A DNA stretch of 64,000 nt from Candidatus Calescibacterium sp. (GCA_025060505.1 JANXBU010000005.1:91351-155350), one strand, 5' to 3'. Shown: positions 26,778 through 35,629, numbered from the stretch's first letter. The notes: a model not told the origin generated them from the letters alone. Numbers and translations: made by a program.

Positions 26778-27552
26778 TAAGTATAATCTCAGCAGCTCTT
26801 CTTCCAGACATCAGAACTCCACCGAAAGTTGGTCCCATTCTTGGGAGCCCATAAGTTTCAGAAACAGACATACCTGCAACATAGAGTCCGGGAAACACTT
26901 CACCTGTATGTTCCACGATAAGGTCTTCCGACATCTCTACCCACATGGCTCCCATACCTTTTGTTTTGACCAGACCTCTTGCTTCAAGGCTTTTGACCGC
27001 GTAAGCATCGTGTCCTGTTGCGTCTATTAGAAACCTACATTCAAGAGCAACCGGGTCAACACAGGTTATCTCTCTCGGAAGAGCAGAAACAGGGGTCCAG
27101 TTGACAACAACTCCCTGAACTCTCTGATCACGCAGAACAACATCATCAAAGGAAGTCATTTGCAAGAATTTCACACCCGCATCGCAAGCAGCTGAGATGA
27201 GTTTCGCAACAGCCTCAGGTCCATATGATACATAAAGCCCGGGTTTCACCTGATCAAGCTTCACTCCTATCTCTCTTAGAACCTCATCACCCGGAGATCT
27301 GACCGTTATTGTGTTCATAAGAAATCCACCAATCCAAAAGCCTCCACCAAGATAGTTGTTTCGCTCTATAACGAGAACTTTGACACCATTTTTAGCAAGA
27401 TCCTTTGCGGCAACAAGTCCGGCCGGACCCCCACCGAGTATTATCACATCTGAGTAAGAATAATCTTGAAGCATACTCATAAAACCACTAACTATTGTAT
27501 GTGTTATATCCTTTTCTCCTATTTCGGAGAATATTTTTTTCTTTTTGCTCAT
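26731..27552 (-). CDS. thi4: THI4-type thiazole synthase
   Basis: 273 aa. Makes the adenylated thiazole precursor of thiamin from NAD, glycine and sulfur. The start at 27552 is fixed by GGAGGAAGG just upstream. Seen: dinucleotide-binding DVIILGGGPAGLVAA (GGGPAG at 40-45), ERNNYLGGGFWIGG, GVVVNWTPV, DATGHD with the iron-ligand His, and the FAD/NAD-like end GLPRMGPTFGGVLMSGRRAAE. The residue before VDP is Cys164, the position of the sulfur-donating Cys205 in yeast Thi4; in methanogen enzymes, which use sulfide, it is His. No TPP riboswitch-like sequence is visible upstream. Transcribed with the Cys/His-rich gene. Confidence 0.9.
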   Translation of the reverse strand: MSKKKKIFSEIGEKDITHTIVSGFMSMLQDYSYSDVIILGGGPAGLVAAKDLAKNGVKVLVIERNNYLGGGFWIGGFLMNTITVRSPGDEVLREIGVKLDQVKPGLYVSYGPEAVAKLISAACDAGVKFLQMTSFDDVVLRDQRVQGVVVNWTPVSALPREITCVDPVALECRFLIDATGHDAYAVKSLEARGLVKTKGMGAMWVEMSEDLIVEHTGEVFPGLYVAGMSVSETYGLPRMGPTFGGVLMSGRRAAEIILNEIKKPQKEHKAKSK

Positions 27553-27555
27553 ATA

Positions 27556-27564
27556 CCTTCCTCC
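27556..27564 (-). promoter_or_regulatory. Strong ribosome binding site of thi4
   Basis: GGAGGAAGG, with the GGAGG core 7 nt before the ATG at 27552. It rules out the in-frame ATG at 27570, which lies upstream of the site. Such sites are uncommon in this window. Confidence 0.8.
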
Positions 27565-27669
27565 TTTCATTTGAAGATACTCATTTTGCGGTTAGGTATC
27601 ACAAACTTCTGTATATTTTGAAAAACCGTACATTTCCAAATAGCAGCGCAGATTCCAAAAATTTCATAT

Positions 27670-28233
27670 ATGTCAGATGAACTCAAAGAGAAAATAATAA
27701 GATTAGCAACAATTCCCGCAAAGCTTGAAACAGCTATCTCAAAAAGCAAAGGCATAAAGATAAAAGAGAGAAATATAGATAGATTTACCTTTGATGAACT
27801 AGAAAAAGCAATGCAAGAGATTGATCTTCCAAAAAGAGGACAGAAAATAATATCTGAATTTCTGGAATACCTCAAATCAAAAGGCGAAACTATTATGAAG
27901 TCAAAACCCTATTACATAAACATAAAATTCAAAGTCAAAGATCTGGATAAAATCAACAAGTATATAAGTTCCAGAAAAGATATAAAAAGCTTCAGAAGCT
28001 TTGTCATATCAAAACTATATAGTGAATTCGGCATCACGCCGCCAAAAAATTTCTCAATATTTTCAAAGAAAGAAATAAAGTCCCCGCAAATTCTTATCCC
28101 AGAGGACCTCGTTTACAAACTGAGACAAAAAATTATGAAAAGAAACAGAAAAATCAGAGACAAAGAATTAAGATCACTTATAAGAAAAAAAATCGAATCA
28201 ATCGCAGAAAAAATCGAAAAAGAGCAGATTTGA
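27670..28233 (+). CDS. Lysine-rich hypothetical protein, 187 aa
   Basis: Not recognised. Very rich in Lys, Ile and Glu and predicted mostly helical, with no signal peptide. The N-terminal ~75 residues look helical (FTFDELEKAMQEIDLPKRGQKIISEFLEYLKSKG region). A middle part (about 80-115: YYINIKFKVKDLDKINKYI) may be a small alpha/beta unit, and a basic C-terminal helix follows. Divergent from thi4 with 117 bp between starts. The highly basic composition (many KK and RK) would suit nucleic-acid binding, but no motif proves it. Confidence 0.6.
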   Translation: MSDELKEKIIRLATIPAKLETAISKSKGIKIKERNIDRFTFDELEKAMQEIDLPKRGQKIISEFLEYLKSKGETIMKSKPYYINIKFKVKDLDKINKYISSRKDIKSFRSFVISKLYSEFGITPPKNFSIFSKKEIKSPQILIPEDLVYKLRQKIMKRNRKIRDKELRSLIRKKIESIAEKIEKEQI

Positions 28234-28291
28234 TTATTCCATTAAGCGTTTATACATATAATTTTTCTCTCCATATGTATCTCAATAATAC

Positions 28292-28312
28292 AATCTGCCT
28301 TACAGATTTTTT
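28292..28312 (+). terminator. Rho-independent-like terminator
   Basis: AATCTG (28292-28297) pairs with CAGATT (28303-28308) around CCTTA, followed by TTTT. It lies 59 nt after the stop of the lysine-rich protein gene. The stem is short (6 bp). Confidence 0.5.
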
Positions 28313-28394
28313 GGATATTTCTCCCAGAAATTACTTGGCGTTCGCAACAGAGCAACATGAAAATTTTCCGATCAATAAGACTCTCATCTGTAAA

Positions 28395-28679
28395 TCATCT
28401 TCTTTTTAGTATAAAAAACAAAACAACAGAAAAGACTATAAAGATTACAAGCGAAAGAATAACACCGTAAATAAAATATATGGTCAGCCCAAAAAATTTT
28501 GATATGAACCATATCAAAACAACATAGAGCAAGAATTTCAGGGGGTATAAAACACCAGATATTATTTTTCCAGCTCTTGAATAGCCGAACTTGGATAAAA
28601 CAGCGGATGTAATCATAATATTTAGAGCTATCGCTGATGAGAATATCAAGAATCCAGAGATGACTTGAACAAACTCCAC
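28395..28679 (-). CDS. Small three-helix membrane protein, 94 aa
   Basis: Nearly all hydrophobic, with three predicted membrane helices and a Lys/Arg-ended C-terminus (FFILKRR). A GTG start is used; TAAAGT lies 7 nt upstream. No family recognised; the size and layout recall AtpI-like or small conserved integral membrane proteins, but no motif supports either. Single gene between oppositely transcribed neighbours. Confidence 0.55.
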   Translation of the reverse strand: MEFVQVISGFLIFSSAIALNIMITSAVLSKFGYSRAGKIISGVLYPLKFLLYVVLIWFISKFFGLTIYFIYGVILSLVIFIVFSVVLFFILKRR

Positions 28680-28832
28680 AATTTAAACTTTATCTTGTAT
28701 AGGAAAAAATTGCTTTTTATAGTGTTTTTGTTCAATAAAAAACGCAAAACCAACATGACAGATTTTCAACTCTTTTCTCTCAAATCAAAAAATCAAAAAT
28801 CTCAACAAATGATAAAGATTACATAACTTCAA

Positions 28833-29471
28833 ATGGTGTATCCGATTTTCCTCCGTATAAATGGTAAAAAATGCGTTGTAATTGGCGGTGGTAAAGTTGG
28901 AGAGAGAAAAGTAAAAAGATTGCTCAAAGACAAAGCAAAAATATTAGTAATATCAAAAGACTTCACGAACTATCTTGTGAAGCTGAACAAAATAAAAAAA
29001 ATAGAACTTGTTCAGAAGAGTTATAAATTTGGTGATATACCTGATGATACTTTTCTAGTGTTTGAATGCACTGGACAAAAAGATGTTGCAGAAAATATTG
29101 CAAGAGAATGTAGAGAAAAAAGAAAAATACTGAACTCCGCTTCATTTCCTCAACTATCTGACTTCTTTGTACCCTCATCTTTGAGCAAAGGCGGAATAGA
29201 AATAGCAATTTCAACTTATGGAAAATCATCCTCTATATCTCGGGCTACAAGAGAAAAAATAAGCAAAATCTTTCCAAAAGAGCTTTCAAAAAAGGTCAAA
29301 CTCGTGGAAAGAATGCGAAAAATAATGAAATCAAAAGGTAAGAAAACAAAAGAACAAGACAAACTCCTACTTGAACTATCAAGAATGATATTTGAAAAAC
29401 CAGAACTATCTTACAAAGAGTTTCTCAACATAGCTAAAAACGAAGCGCAAAAAATTGGAATAAGGATATAA
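28833..29471 (+). CDS. Precorrin-2 dehydrogenase / sirohydrochlorin ferrochelatase (Met8/SirC-like)
   Basis: 212 aa. NAD-binding Rossmann motif VVIGGGKVGERKVKRLL follows the typical start YPIFLRINGKKC. FVPSSLSKGGIEIAISTYGKSSSISRATREKI is the family hallmark, with the catalytic Asp region before it (LSDFFVPS). It oxidises precorrin-2 to sirohydrochlorin for siroheme, or for the early-cobalt B12 branch. This equals the N-terminal half of CysG. CobU at 52.4 kb shows that cobamide metabolism exists. The C-terminal helical part is basic and longer than usual. Confidence 0.88.
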   Translation: MVYPIFLRINGKKCVVIGGGKVGERKVKRLLKDKAKILVISKDFTNYLVKLNKIKKIELVQKSYKFGDIPDDTFLVFECTGQKDVAENIARECREKRKILNSASFPQLSDFFVPSSLSKGGIEIAISTYGKSSSISRATREKISKIFPKELSKKVKLVERMRKIMKSKGKKTKEQDKLLLELSRMIFEKPELSYKEFLNIAKNEAQKIGIRI

Positions 29472-29609
29472 CTGAAAATCAAATACAAAAACATAGATCC
29501 AAAAAAATCCAATCAGAAAATAGAATCAAAAGTTTGGGCTTAATGAAAAAATTCCTCGAATAGTTGTGAAAAATCACAAATAATAGATTAAAATTTAGAA
29601 AAGTAGCTC

Positions 29610-31085
29610 GTGTTAAAATTCAGAATAAAGTATCTTATGTTCATATTGTTTGCTTTATGTTCAGAGAAAGGAGAAAAGAAAAATGAAATATATCATCCGT
29701 ATTTATCTCGTAGTGCATGGCCTATTGTTCATAAAAACCCTGCACAGCATGCAGGAACCGAGTTTGCAGGTCCAGAACAAAACTTTGAAGTAGAAATGTT
29801 TGATCACCGTGGCCCCGGTTGGATACTATTTGACTCACAAGGTAATATAATATTTGGGAATGTAGATGTATTTTCTAACAAACATGAGTTCAAGAAATTC
29901 AACAACAAAATGGAACTTGTGGCAAGTGCTTCACTATCGTACAAAAATCTCACAGGTATCTTAGGTGGAATTTACAGTTTTATTGATCATCAAGATTGCA
30001 TTTGGACATCAACCGATGCAACGATACACAGATTATGCGAACGAGACTCAAAATTCGAAGAGGATATGAGATTCGAAATAAACAAGATCAAACCGGATTT
30101 GTTTTCAGAAGATGAAACTATTTTAAGCCTGATGCCGCTTTACAGAACATCTGGAATGATCTCCATAGCTTTTCTAACACTTGGTATAAATTACATAAGA
30201 GAAGAAGATATTCTGAAACCGCAGGTCACAGGTGCAAAGCTTGGAATAATAAAAATCAACAACAGGGAATCAGTAGATCTGCACTCCCTAAAATTTGAAG
30301 GAGAAGCTATACAAAACGCTTTAGCACTTGACAGAGAAGACAACATATATGTAGTAACCAACAGGAAAGCTTACAAGATAAAGTTCAGAGAGTCAGACGG
30401 AAGCTTTGAGATAAAGTGGGCATACACTTATGATTCCGGCGAGCCGCCAGAAAATATCAGATGTGAGGGGAACATCTCCGACTTTAACTGCTTGCTTCTG
30501 AATTACCTTGAAAGAGTGAGATTCTTTGATGGATCCGGAACAACACCAACTCTTATGGGAGATAATGAGGAGTATGTTGGATTTGCAGATGGATCCAGAC
30601 CAATGAAAGTGATAGTTTTGAGAACGAAAGATGGAACACCAGTTGAAATAGATCAACCTATCCCTTTCATATATGACCAGCTATCTCAAACAGAAAACAC
30701 ATTCGCATATATTAACAAAAAATTTGTGATAGAAAACAACAATCCGAATGAAAAAGGAGTAGCATGTTACCAGATCAAAGGTGAATACGGAAGAGAAAAG
30801 ATCGAGCTTATCTGGGTGAACAGAGATGTATTTGCTCCAAATGCTGTTCCACTGGTATCCGGTTCGTCAGAGCTTGCTTATTTTTATGAAATGTTAGAAT
30901 CTCAAAAATGGTTTCTAACAGCTCTTGACCTGAACAACGGAAAAATAAAGTTCAGATTACCAATAGGTAATGGGCTGGAATTCAATAGCCTGTACTCACC
31001 GCTTAATCTCAACGATAAAAAAGAAATATATATACCACTTTTTGGAAAAATTCTGAGAATAAAAGAAAAGAGCAATAAAAATTAA
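29610..31085 (+). CDS. Secreted beta-propeller-like protein
   Basis: 491 aa. The GTG start is preferred because it gives a complete export signal (KFRIKYLMFILFALC); an ATG at 29637 would leave only seven residues before the Cys. Cys17 may be lipidated, although the lipobox (FALC) is weak. The rest is a series of short beta-strand units with WILFDSQGNIIFGN, GGIYSFIDHQDCIW, DREDNIYVVTNRKAYKI and GKIKFRLPIGNG, as in PQQ/SMP-30-like propellers. Similar secreted proteins opening SAWPIVHKNPAQHAG are known only as hypothetical. No enzyme function is claimed. Confidence 0.65.
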   Translation: MLKFRIKYLMFILFALCSEKGEKKNEIYHPYLSRSAWPIVHKNPAQHAGTEFAGPEQNFEVEMFDHRGPGWILFDSQGNIIFGNVDVFSNKHEFKKFNNKMELVASASLSYKNLTGILGGIYSFIDHQDCIWTSTDATIHRLCERDSKFEEDMRFEINKIKPDLFSEDETILSLMPLYRTSGMISIAFLTLGINYIREEDILKPQVTGAKLGIIKINNRESVDLHSLKFEGEAIQNALALDREDNIYVVTNRKAYKIKFRESDGSFEIKWAYTYDSGEPPENIRCEGNISDFNCLLLNYLERVRFFDGSGTTPTLMGDNEEYVGFADGSRPMKVIVLRTKDGTPVEIDQPIPFIYDQLSQTENTFAYINKKFVIENNNPNEKGVACYQIKGEYGREKIELIWVNRDVFAPNAVPLVSGSSELAYFYEMLESQKWFLTALDLNNGKIKFRLPIGNGLEFNSLYSPLNLNDKKEIYIPLFGKILRIKEKSNKN

Positions 31086-31344
31086 TCTATCATTAAACGG
31101 TTTATCGGATTTGATCTGGAGCAAATGTTAAAATCTCTTTGATTGATAGTTCCACAAAACTTCATCAAGACGAAACTCCAAATTACACCAGAAAATCAGC
31201 AGAAACGATAATTTTTGAGTTTTTTAGTATTCTTGTTTAAAGCGTAAATCTACATTCACATATAGAGCATTTGTGGAAGCTTTCTGAAATCCTGAATGAT
31301 TTAATTTTTTATAAATTCATTATAAGTAAACCATTCGAGAGTCT

Positions 31345-32031
31345 TTATCTTTTGGATTGCAATATATCAAGAAGTTTTTTGACTTTTGATTTATCTACTT
31401 TTGTGAAAGAAAACCCTCCTCTGTAAAAACCTTTTGAGTCTACTGTATAATGTTTCAAAGCAGCAGAACCGTCTATCTTTATTTTTGATTTTCCTCTTGG
31501 AAAATCAAGTGAAAATCTCACTTCTTCGTCTATCATTGGTAAGAAGTACTCAATCATCTTATCCTTCATCTGAATCTTCATTGAGAAACCTCCCAAACTC
31601 ACATCCCCAAGATCACCCGAGAGAGCATATCCATTTTCTCTTTTTATAACCAAATCAGCTTCCTGTTTAGGTTTAACTCTGTAATACCTTCTTCTTTCAC
31701 ATACAAGTATTTCACTTGGTTTTTCAAAAACATAAATATTTGGTTGAATTCCTATTACAATTTCATCAACCTTAGTATTTATCAGAACTATTCCTCTTCC
31801 CGAAACAAATCTGATCTCGTATTTTTCATTTTTTTTCAGCTTCTCATCAGATCTTACAACTATTTTACTTTCATCCTTCAGACCTATTATGTATCCCCTA
31901 ATAGCACCTTTGAATTTCTTGTTCAGTATAGATACCTCAAAGATATTGTCTTTAAATTCCTGGATCAGATTAATTACACCACTTCCGGATATTCTTAAAT
32001 TAAAAAGCCCTTTCGGAAATGTTTCAATCAT
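31345..32031 (-). CDS. PilZ domain protein (YcgR-like)
   Basis: 228 aa. An N-terminal YcgR-N-like beta domain is followed by a PilZ domain (about 110-225) with both c-di-GMP binding motifs, RRRYYR (RxxxR type) and DVSLGG (DxSxxG). In flagellated bacteria such proteins brake the motor or alter secretion when c-di-GMP rises. The presence of fliM, flagellin and an HD-GYP enzyme in this window fits that role. TAAAAT lies 6 nt before the ATG with no Shine-Dalgarno site. Confidence 0.85.
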   Translation of the reverse strand: MIETFPKGLFNLRISGSGVINLIQEFKDNIFEVSILNKKFKGAIRGYIIGLKDESKIVVRSDEKLKKNEKYEIRFVSGRGIVLINTKVDEIVIGIQPNIYVFEKPSEILVCERRRYYRVKPKQEADLVIKRENGYALSGDLGDVSLGGFSMKIQMKDKMIEYFLPMIDEEVRFSLDFPRGKSKIKIDGSAALKHYTVDSKGFYRGGFSFTKVDKSKVKKLLDILQSKR

Positions 32032-32037
32032 ATCTAT

Positions 32038-32043
32038 ATTTTA
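32038..32043 (-). promoter_or_regulatory. -10-like box of the PilZ gene
   Basis: TAAAAT on the minus strand, 6 nt before the ATG, the spacing expected if transcription starts at the A of the start codon. A second TAAAAT is directly adjacent upstream. Confidence 0.5.
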
Positions 32044-32132
32044 ATTTTACCTTTTCATATTTTTGTTTATTTTTTCTATTGTTATCAATATTCATTGTTA
32101 AATTTACCTATTAATATGACCATAAAATCTTT

Positions 32133-33593
32133 ATGAAAACATTCGCAAATCTTCTCAAAAAACTAAAATCTAAACTTGAGACAAAAGATGTCACAGAAAA
32201 ATATCAGGAATTTTACAAGTATGCCCTTTACATCATAAATTCATTTGTTTTCTCTGCATCTGTGCCTGCTCTTCCCTTCCATATTACATTTTTAGGATCT
32301 CTTCTAATTTATGTGTTTGTATTTTCAAACGTCGCAATAAGAGACTCCATAATAATATCAGGTTATTCAATCTTCTTCTTTCTATCGTTATTTGGACTTA
32401 AAGAACTTGTTCTGGAAGAATATTTAGCCTTATCAACATACCGGATATTCTTTATCTTCCCGTACTTCATTATACCTTCAACACTGTTTTTTCTAATAGA
32501 AAGAAAAAAAGCTACCTACCTTTGCACAATATTGCCGGTTTTTGCTATCGGGATAATAGACCAACTGAACGATAGCATACTTTCTGTTTCGTTGTCTTGG
32601 ATCTTCGGATCTATGCTTTCTTTTCCTTTTCTTTCAAAAAGCAGAAGAAGATTTTCTCTTTTCAAGGTAGCATCTATTTATGGAGTTTTTGGAGCAATCC
32701 TCCTTATGGTTTTCAAAGGTGGAATAACTGAATCCGCTTTATTCATATTATCTGCCATTATTTCACCATTCATATCAATATCTGTACTCTATTTTTTCGA
32801 AAGAGTATTCAATATTCTCACTCCGTTTTATCTTTTTGATCTTCAAGATATAGAACATCCTCTTTTAGTGCAGCTAAGACAGAGGGCACCAGGAACTTTT
32901 CATCACAGCTTAGTTGTAGCAGATATAGCATATATAGCGGCAAAGGAAGTAGGTGCAAATGCAGAACTTGTAAGATGCGCGGCACTTTACCATGACATTG
33001 GAAAAATGGTCAGACCAGAATACTTCATCGAAAATGTCGGTGGTATGACAGCTCATATGAAAATAAACATACCAATGAGCTCAAAGCTTGTCATAAGACA
33101 CGTTGAAGATGGAGAAAAACTTGCGAGATCTTATTCACTTCCACAAAGAATAATTGACTTCATACTTGAACATCATGGAACAACATATCCAGAATACTTT
33201 GTAAAAGCTGCCAAAAAGCTCGATATACAACTTGATTCAAGATATCCGGGGCCATCTCCAAGAAGTCTGGAAACCGTTATAATGATGATATGTGATTCCT
33301 CAGAAGCAGCTGTCAGATCACTTGAAGAATACAAAGTAGAAAAAATAAATGAAATAATCTCAAAAGTTATAAAATCGAAACTCGAACAAGGGCAGTTTGA
33401 TAATGCTCCCGTGACCATACAACAACTCAAGAGAATTCAGGAAGCAGTAGTGAAAGCTCTTACTGATTTCTACCACCTGAGAATAAGCTATGATGAAAAA
33501 AGCATCGAAAAATATATTGAAATGAAAAAACAAACAAACATCAACGGAGAAGATAAAGAGATTTCAGAACAAAAGAGAAAAAAAACCGGCTGA
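32133..33593 (+). CDS. Membrane HD-domain phosphohydrolase, PgpH-like
   Basis: 486 aa. Several membrane helices (about 30-245) are followed by an HD domain. The domain reads EHPLLVQLRQRAPGTFHHSLVVADIA, then ALYHDIGKMVRPEYFIEN, then ILEHHGTTYPEYF, the pattern of PgpH/YqfF c-di-AMP phosphodiesterases. Full-length relatives have a large extracellular 7TMR-HDED sensor before the helices; here only ~30 residues precede the first helix, so the sensor is absent. TAAAAT lies 4 nt before the ATG. It is followed 15 nt later by a sulfotransferase gene, probably by chance. A small C-terminal charged tail ends the protein. Confidence 0.85.
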   Translation: MKTFANLLKKLKSKLETKDVTEKYQEFYKYALYIINSFVFSASVPALPFHITFLGSLLIYVFVFSNVAIRDSIIISGYSIFFFLSLFGLKELVLEEYLALSTYRIFFIFPYFIIPSTLFFLIERKKATYLCTILPVFAIGIIDQLNDSILSVSLSWIFGSMLSFPFLSKSRRRFSLFKVASIYGVFGAILLMVFKGGITESALFILSAIISPFISISVLYFFERVFNILTPFYLFDLQDIEHPLLVQLRQRAPGTFHHSLVVADIAYIAAKEVGANAELVRCAALYHDIGKMVRPEYFIENVGGMTAHMKINIPMSSKLVIRHVEDGEKLARSYSLPQRIIDFILEHHGTTYPEYFVKAAKKLDIQLDSRYPGPSPRSLETVIMMICDSSEAAVRSLEEYKVEKINEIISKVIKSKLEQGQFDNAPVTIQQLKRIQEAVVKALTDFYHLRISYDEKSIEKYIEMKKQTNINGEDKEISEQKRKKTG

Positions 33594-33608
33594 ACTATAA
33601 AAACAAAT

Positions 33609-34394
33609 ATGTCCGAAATTTTCTTTCACCTTGGAATTGGAAAAACTGGAACTAAATTCCTACAATATGATTTCTTTCCGTTCCTAAAGAACACAATGTA
33701 CATACACAGATGGAGAATCCAAAAAGCAACAGAATTTATCTCATCAATCAAATCATCAAAAATACCTAAAAAAATTCTTTACTCCGGGGAATATGATGTT
33801 GAAATAGAAAAAATCGTAAAGCTTATATCAAAATCTTTCCCTCATTCCGGAATAATACTTGTTTTCAGAAGACAGGATGAATGGATTTTATCTCAATACA
33901 AAAGATTTATCAAAAACGGCTACCACCTGAAATTTAAAGATTTCTTCAATCTTAAAGATGGCTTTTACTACAAGCCAAATGATTTATTTTTCTACCCCAA
34001 AATAGAGCTTATCTTATCGGAAATGAAAAAAGAACCCCTTTTCCTAAACTATGATTCATTGAAATCAAAAGGTATTGACTTTCTGTCAAAAATATCAAAA
34101 TACATTGGAGTTGATTTTTTTCCGGTCAGACTTAAGAGAAGGCATACTTCTTATTCTGAAAAACAGCTCAAGTACTCTTACATATTCTCAAAGTTTCTGA
34201 AATTCACTCCATCAGAAAGTATACTAAAGAGATTCACCTATGTTTTACCAACAAGGTATTCAATTCTGTATCTTGGAGCTCTGTTGCCATCACCCAATTA
34301 CGATCATATATTTCCTTCAGAACAGGAACTTGAAGAGATAAGAGAATTTTATAGAGAAGATTGGGAAAAGTGTTTATCAGCCTTTGCCCTCTAA
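33609..34394 (+). CDS. Sulfotransferase family protein
   Basis: 261 aa. PAPS-binding loop FHLGIGKTGTKFLQYDF (residues 5-21) and the second contact segment GIILVFRRQDEWILSQYKRFIK. It is shorter than the 354-aa homologue at 10.7 kb and shares the RRQDE motif, so the two are distant members of the same group. The acceptor is unknown. Its last 18 nt overlap the thiolase-like gene on the other strand. Confidence 0.72.
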   Translation: MSEIFFHLGIGKTGTKFLQYDFFPFLKNTMYIHRWRIQKATEFISSIKSSKIPKKILYSGEYDVEIEKIVKLISKSFPHSGIILVFRRQDEWILSQYKRFIKNGYHLKFKDFFNLKDGFYYKPNDLFFYPKIELILSEMKKEPLFLNYDSLKSKGIDFLSKISKYIGVDFFPVRLKRRHTSYSEKQLKYSYIFSKFLKFTPSESILKRFTYVLPTRYSILYLGALLPSPNYDHIFPSEQELEEIREFYREDWEKCLSAFAL

Positions 34395-35588
34395 TATAAA
34401 AACAACAGCTCCGTTGAGCATTCCATGTTCCGCTTGAACCAATCCGAGATCACATTTACCTTTCTTTTGCGCTTCACCAGCCTCACCTCTAAGTTGTCTG
34501 ACAACTTCTGCAAACTCTATTAAGGGAGTAGCACCAGCTGGATGACCAAAAGCAATTCTTCCCCCAGTTGGATCAACATATAAAGAAGAGTCAATACCAA
34601 CTTTTCCTTCCTTGAATGCATAAACAGATTTTCCCTCATCAAAAAATCCTATATCTTCAAGTATAGTTAGCTCCGTCGTTGAAAAAACACCATATATTTC
34701 AGCAACATCTATATCAGATCTCCCAACACCCGCTGATTCAAAAGCTTCTTGAGCTGCTTTTGATACCGCTTTAGACTTATATCCACTGTATTCAAACTGA
34801 CTTGGTAAAAAAGATGTTGGAGTATGATATTCACCATATCCCCTTATCTGGACTCTCCTTCTTCGGTTTCCCCGAGACTTCTCAAATCTTTCGGAAGATA
34901 GAATAACACAAGCAGCACCCGATGCGAAAACAGAACAGTCATAAAGATACAGTGGGGGACATATCTCCTTAGATCTCGTCACATCATCAGGAGTTATAAG
35001 CTCTCTCAAAAGAGCCTTTGGATTCCTTGATGCATTTTCTCTCAACCGAACAGCAACATAATTCAAATCATCTCTGCTAACCTTGTGCTCATACATATAT
35101 CTTTGCCCAGCCATAGCGTAGTAAGGTATTGGAGCACCTATGCCATACAGAGCATCATACGGACCATACAAGTTCACCTGAGACATAGCCACAGAGTATA
35201 TAAAGTGATTGAAGTCCATACTTTCAAGTGGTCTATCTGATCTCTCATCAATTCCAATGACCGCAACAAGATTGCATCTGCCAGATATAATCTCAAGCAT
35301 GCCGTATCTTATTGCAAGAGCGGCGGTGCTTCCACCATTCTCTACCATTACTTCTGTTTTGAGCTCCTTCCCAAGGTAGTGTCCCATATGATGCGCATGC
35401 ATAAAATAGTTTATACCAATGCTTCCAAGAACTGGTGGAGTAAAGACCATACCATCAAGATCATCAGCTGAAACTTCGGCATCTTCAAGAGCTTTTTTCA
35501 GGACTTCAAGTATAACATCTTTATATGGAACTCCAAACCTCTCCTTAACAACTTCTTTGTAAAAGGCTCCAGCTACGTATACATTCAT
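34377..35588 (-). CDS. Thiolase-fold protein lacking the nucleophilic Cys
   Basis: 403 aa, similar to SCP-x/archaeal-type acetyl-CoA acetyltransferases. Seen: LYDCSVFASGAACVIL, the glycine/proline region DPTGGRIAFGHPAGATP with the conserved His, and the thiolase N-domain core. The motif that normally reads (A)C(A/S)SG with the acyl-accepting Cys is VENGGSTAALAI here, and the C-terminal Cys-Gly-Gly motif is AEHGMLNGA. Claisen chemistry by the classical mechanism is therefore unlikely; a scaffolding, aldolase-like (compare steroid aldolases of this fold) or partner-dependent role is possible. No DUF35 partner is adjacent. TATAAT lies 8 nt before the ATG. Confidence 0.75.
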   Translation of the reverse strand: MNVYVAGAFYKEVVKERFGVPYKDVILEVLKKALEDAEVSADDLDGMVFTPPVLGSIGINYFMHAHHMGHYLGKELKTEVMVENGGSTAALAIRYGMLEIISGRCNLVAVIGIDERSDRPLESMDFNHFIYSVAMSQVNLYGPYDALYGIGAPIPYYAMAGQRYMYEHKVSRDDLNYVAVRLRENASRNPKALLRELITPDDVTRSKEICPPLYLYDCSVFASGAACVILSSERFEKSRGNRRRRVQIRGYGEYHTPTSFLPSQFEYSGYKSKAVSKAAQEAFESAGVGRSDIDVAEIYGVFSTTELTILEDIGFFDEGKSVYAFKEGKVGIDSSLYVDPTGGRIAFGHPAGATPLIEFAEVVRQLRGEAGEAQKKGKCDLGLVQAEHGMLNGAVVFILEGKG

Positions 35589-35596
35589 TTTCAATG

Positions 35597-35626
35597 ATTA
35601 TACAGAAAAATCGAACGATTGTTCAA
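35597..35626 (-). promoter_or_regulatory. Promoter of the thiolase-like gene
   Basis: On the minus strand TTGAAC (35621-35626), an 18-bp spacer and a perfect TATAAT (35597-35602). The -10 ends 8 nt before the ATG at 35588, so the transcript would have almost no leader. The -35 lies within the 3' end of murJ. Confidence 0.6.
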
Positions 35627-35629
35627 ATT

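Noticed and set aside
27553-27669. Possible TPP riboswitch upstream of thi4
   Set aside because: The conserved CUGAGA and ACCUGAUCUGG-type segments are absent and the region is only 117 bp, shared with a divergent gene.
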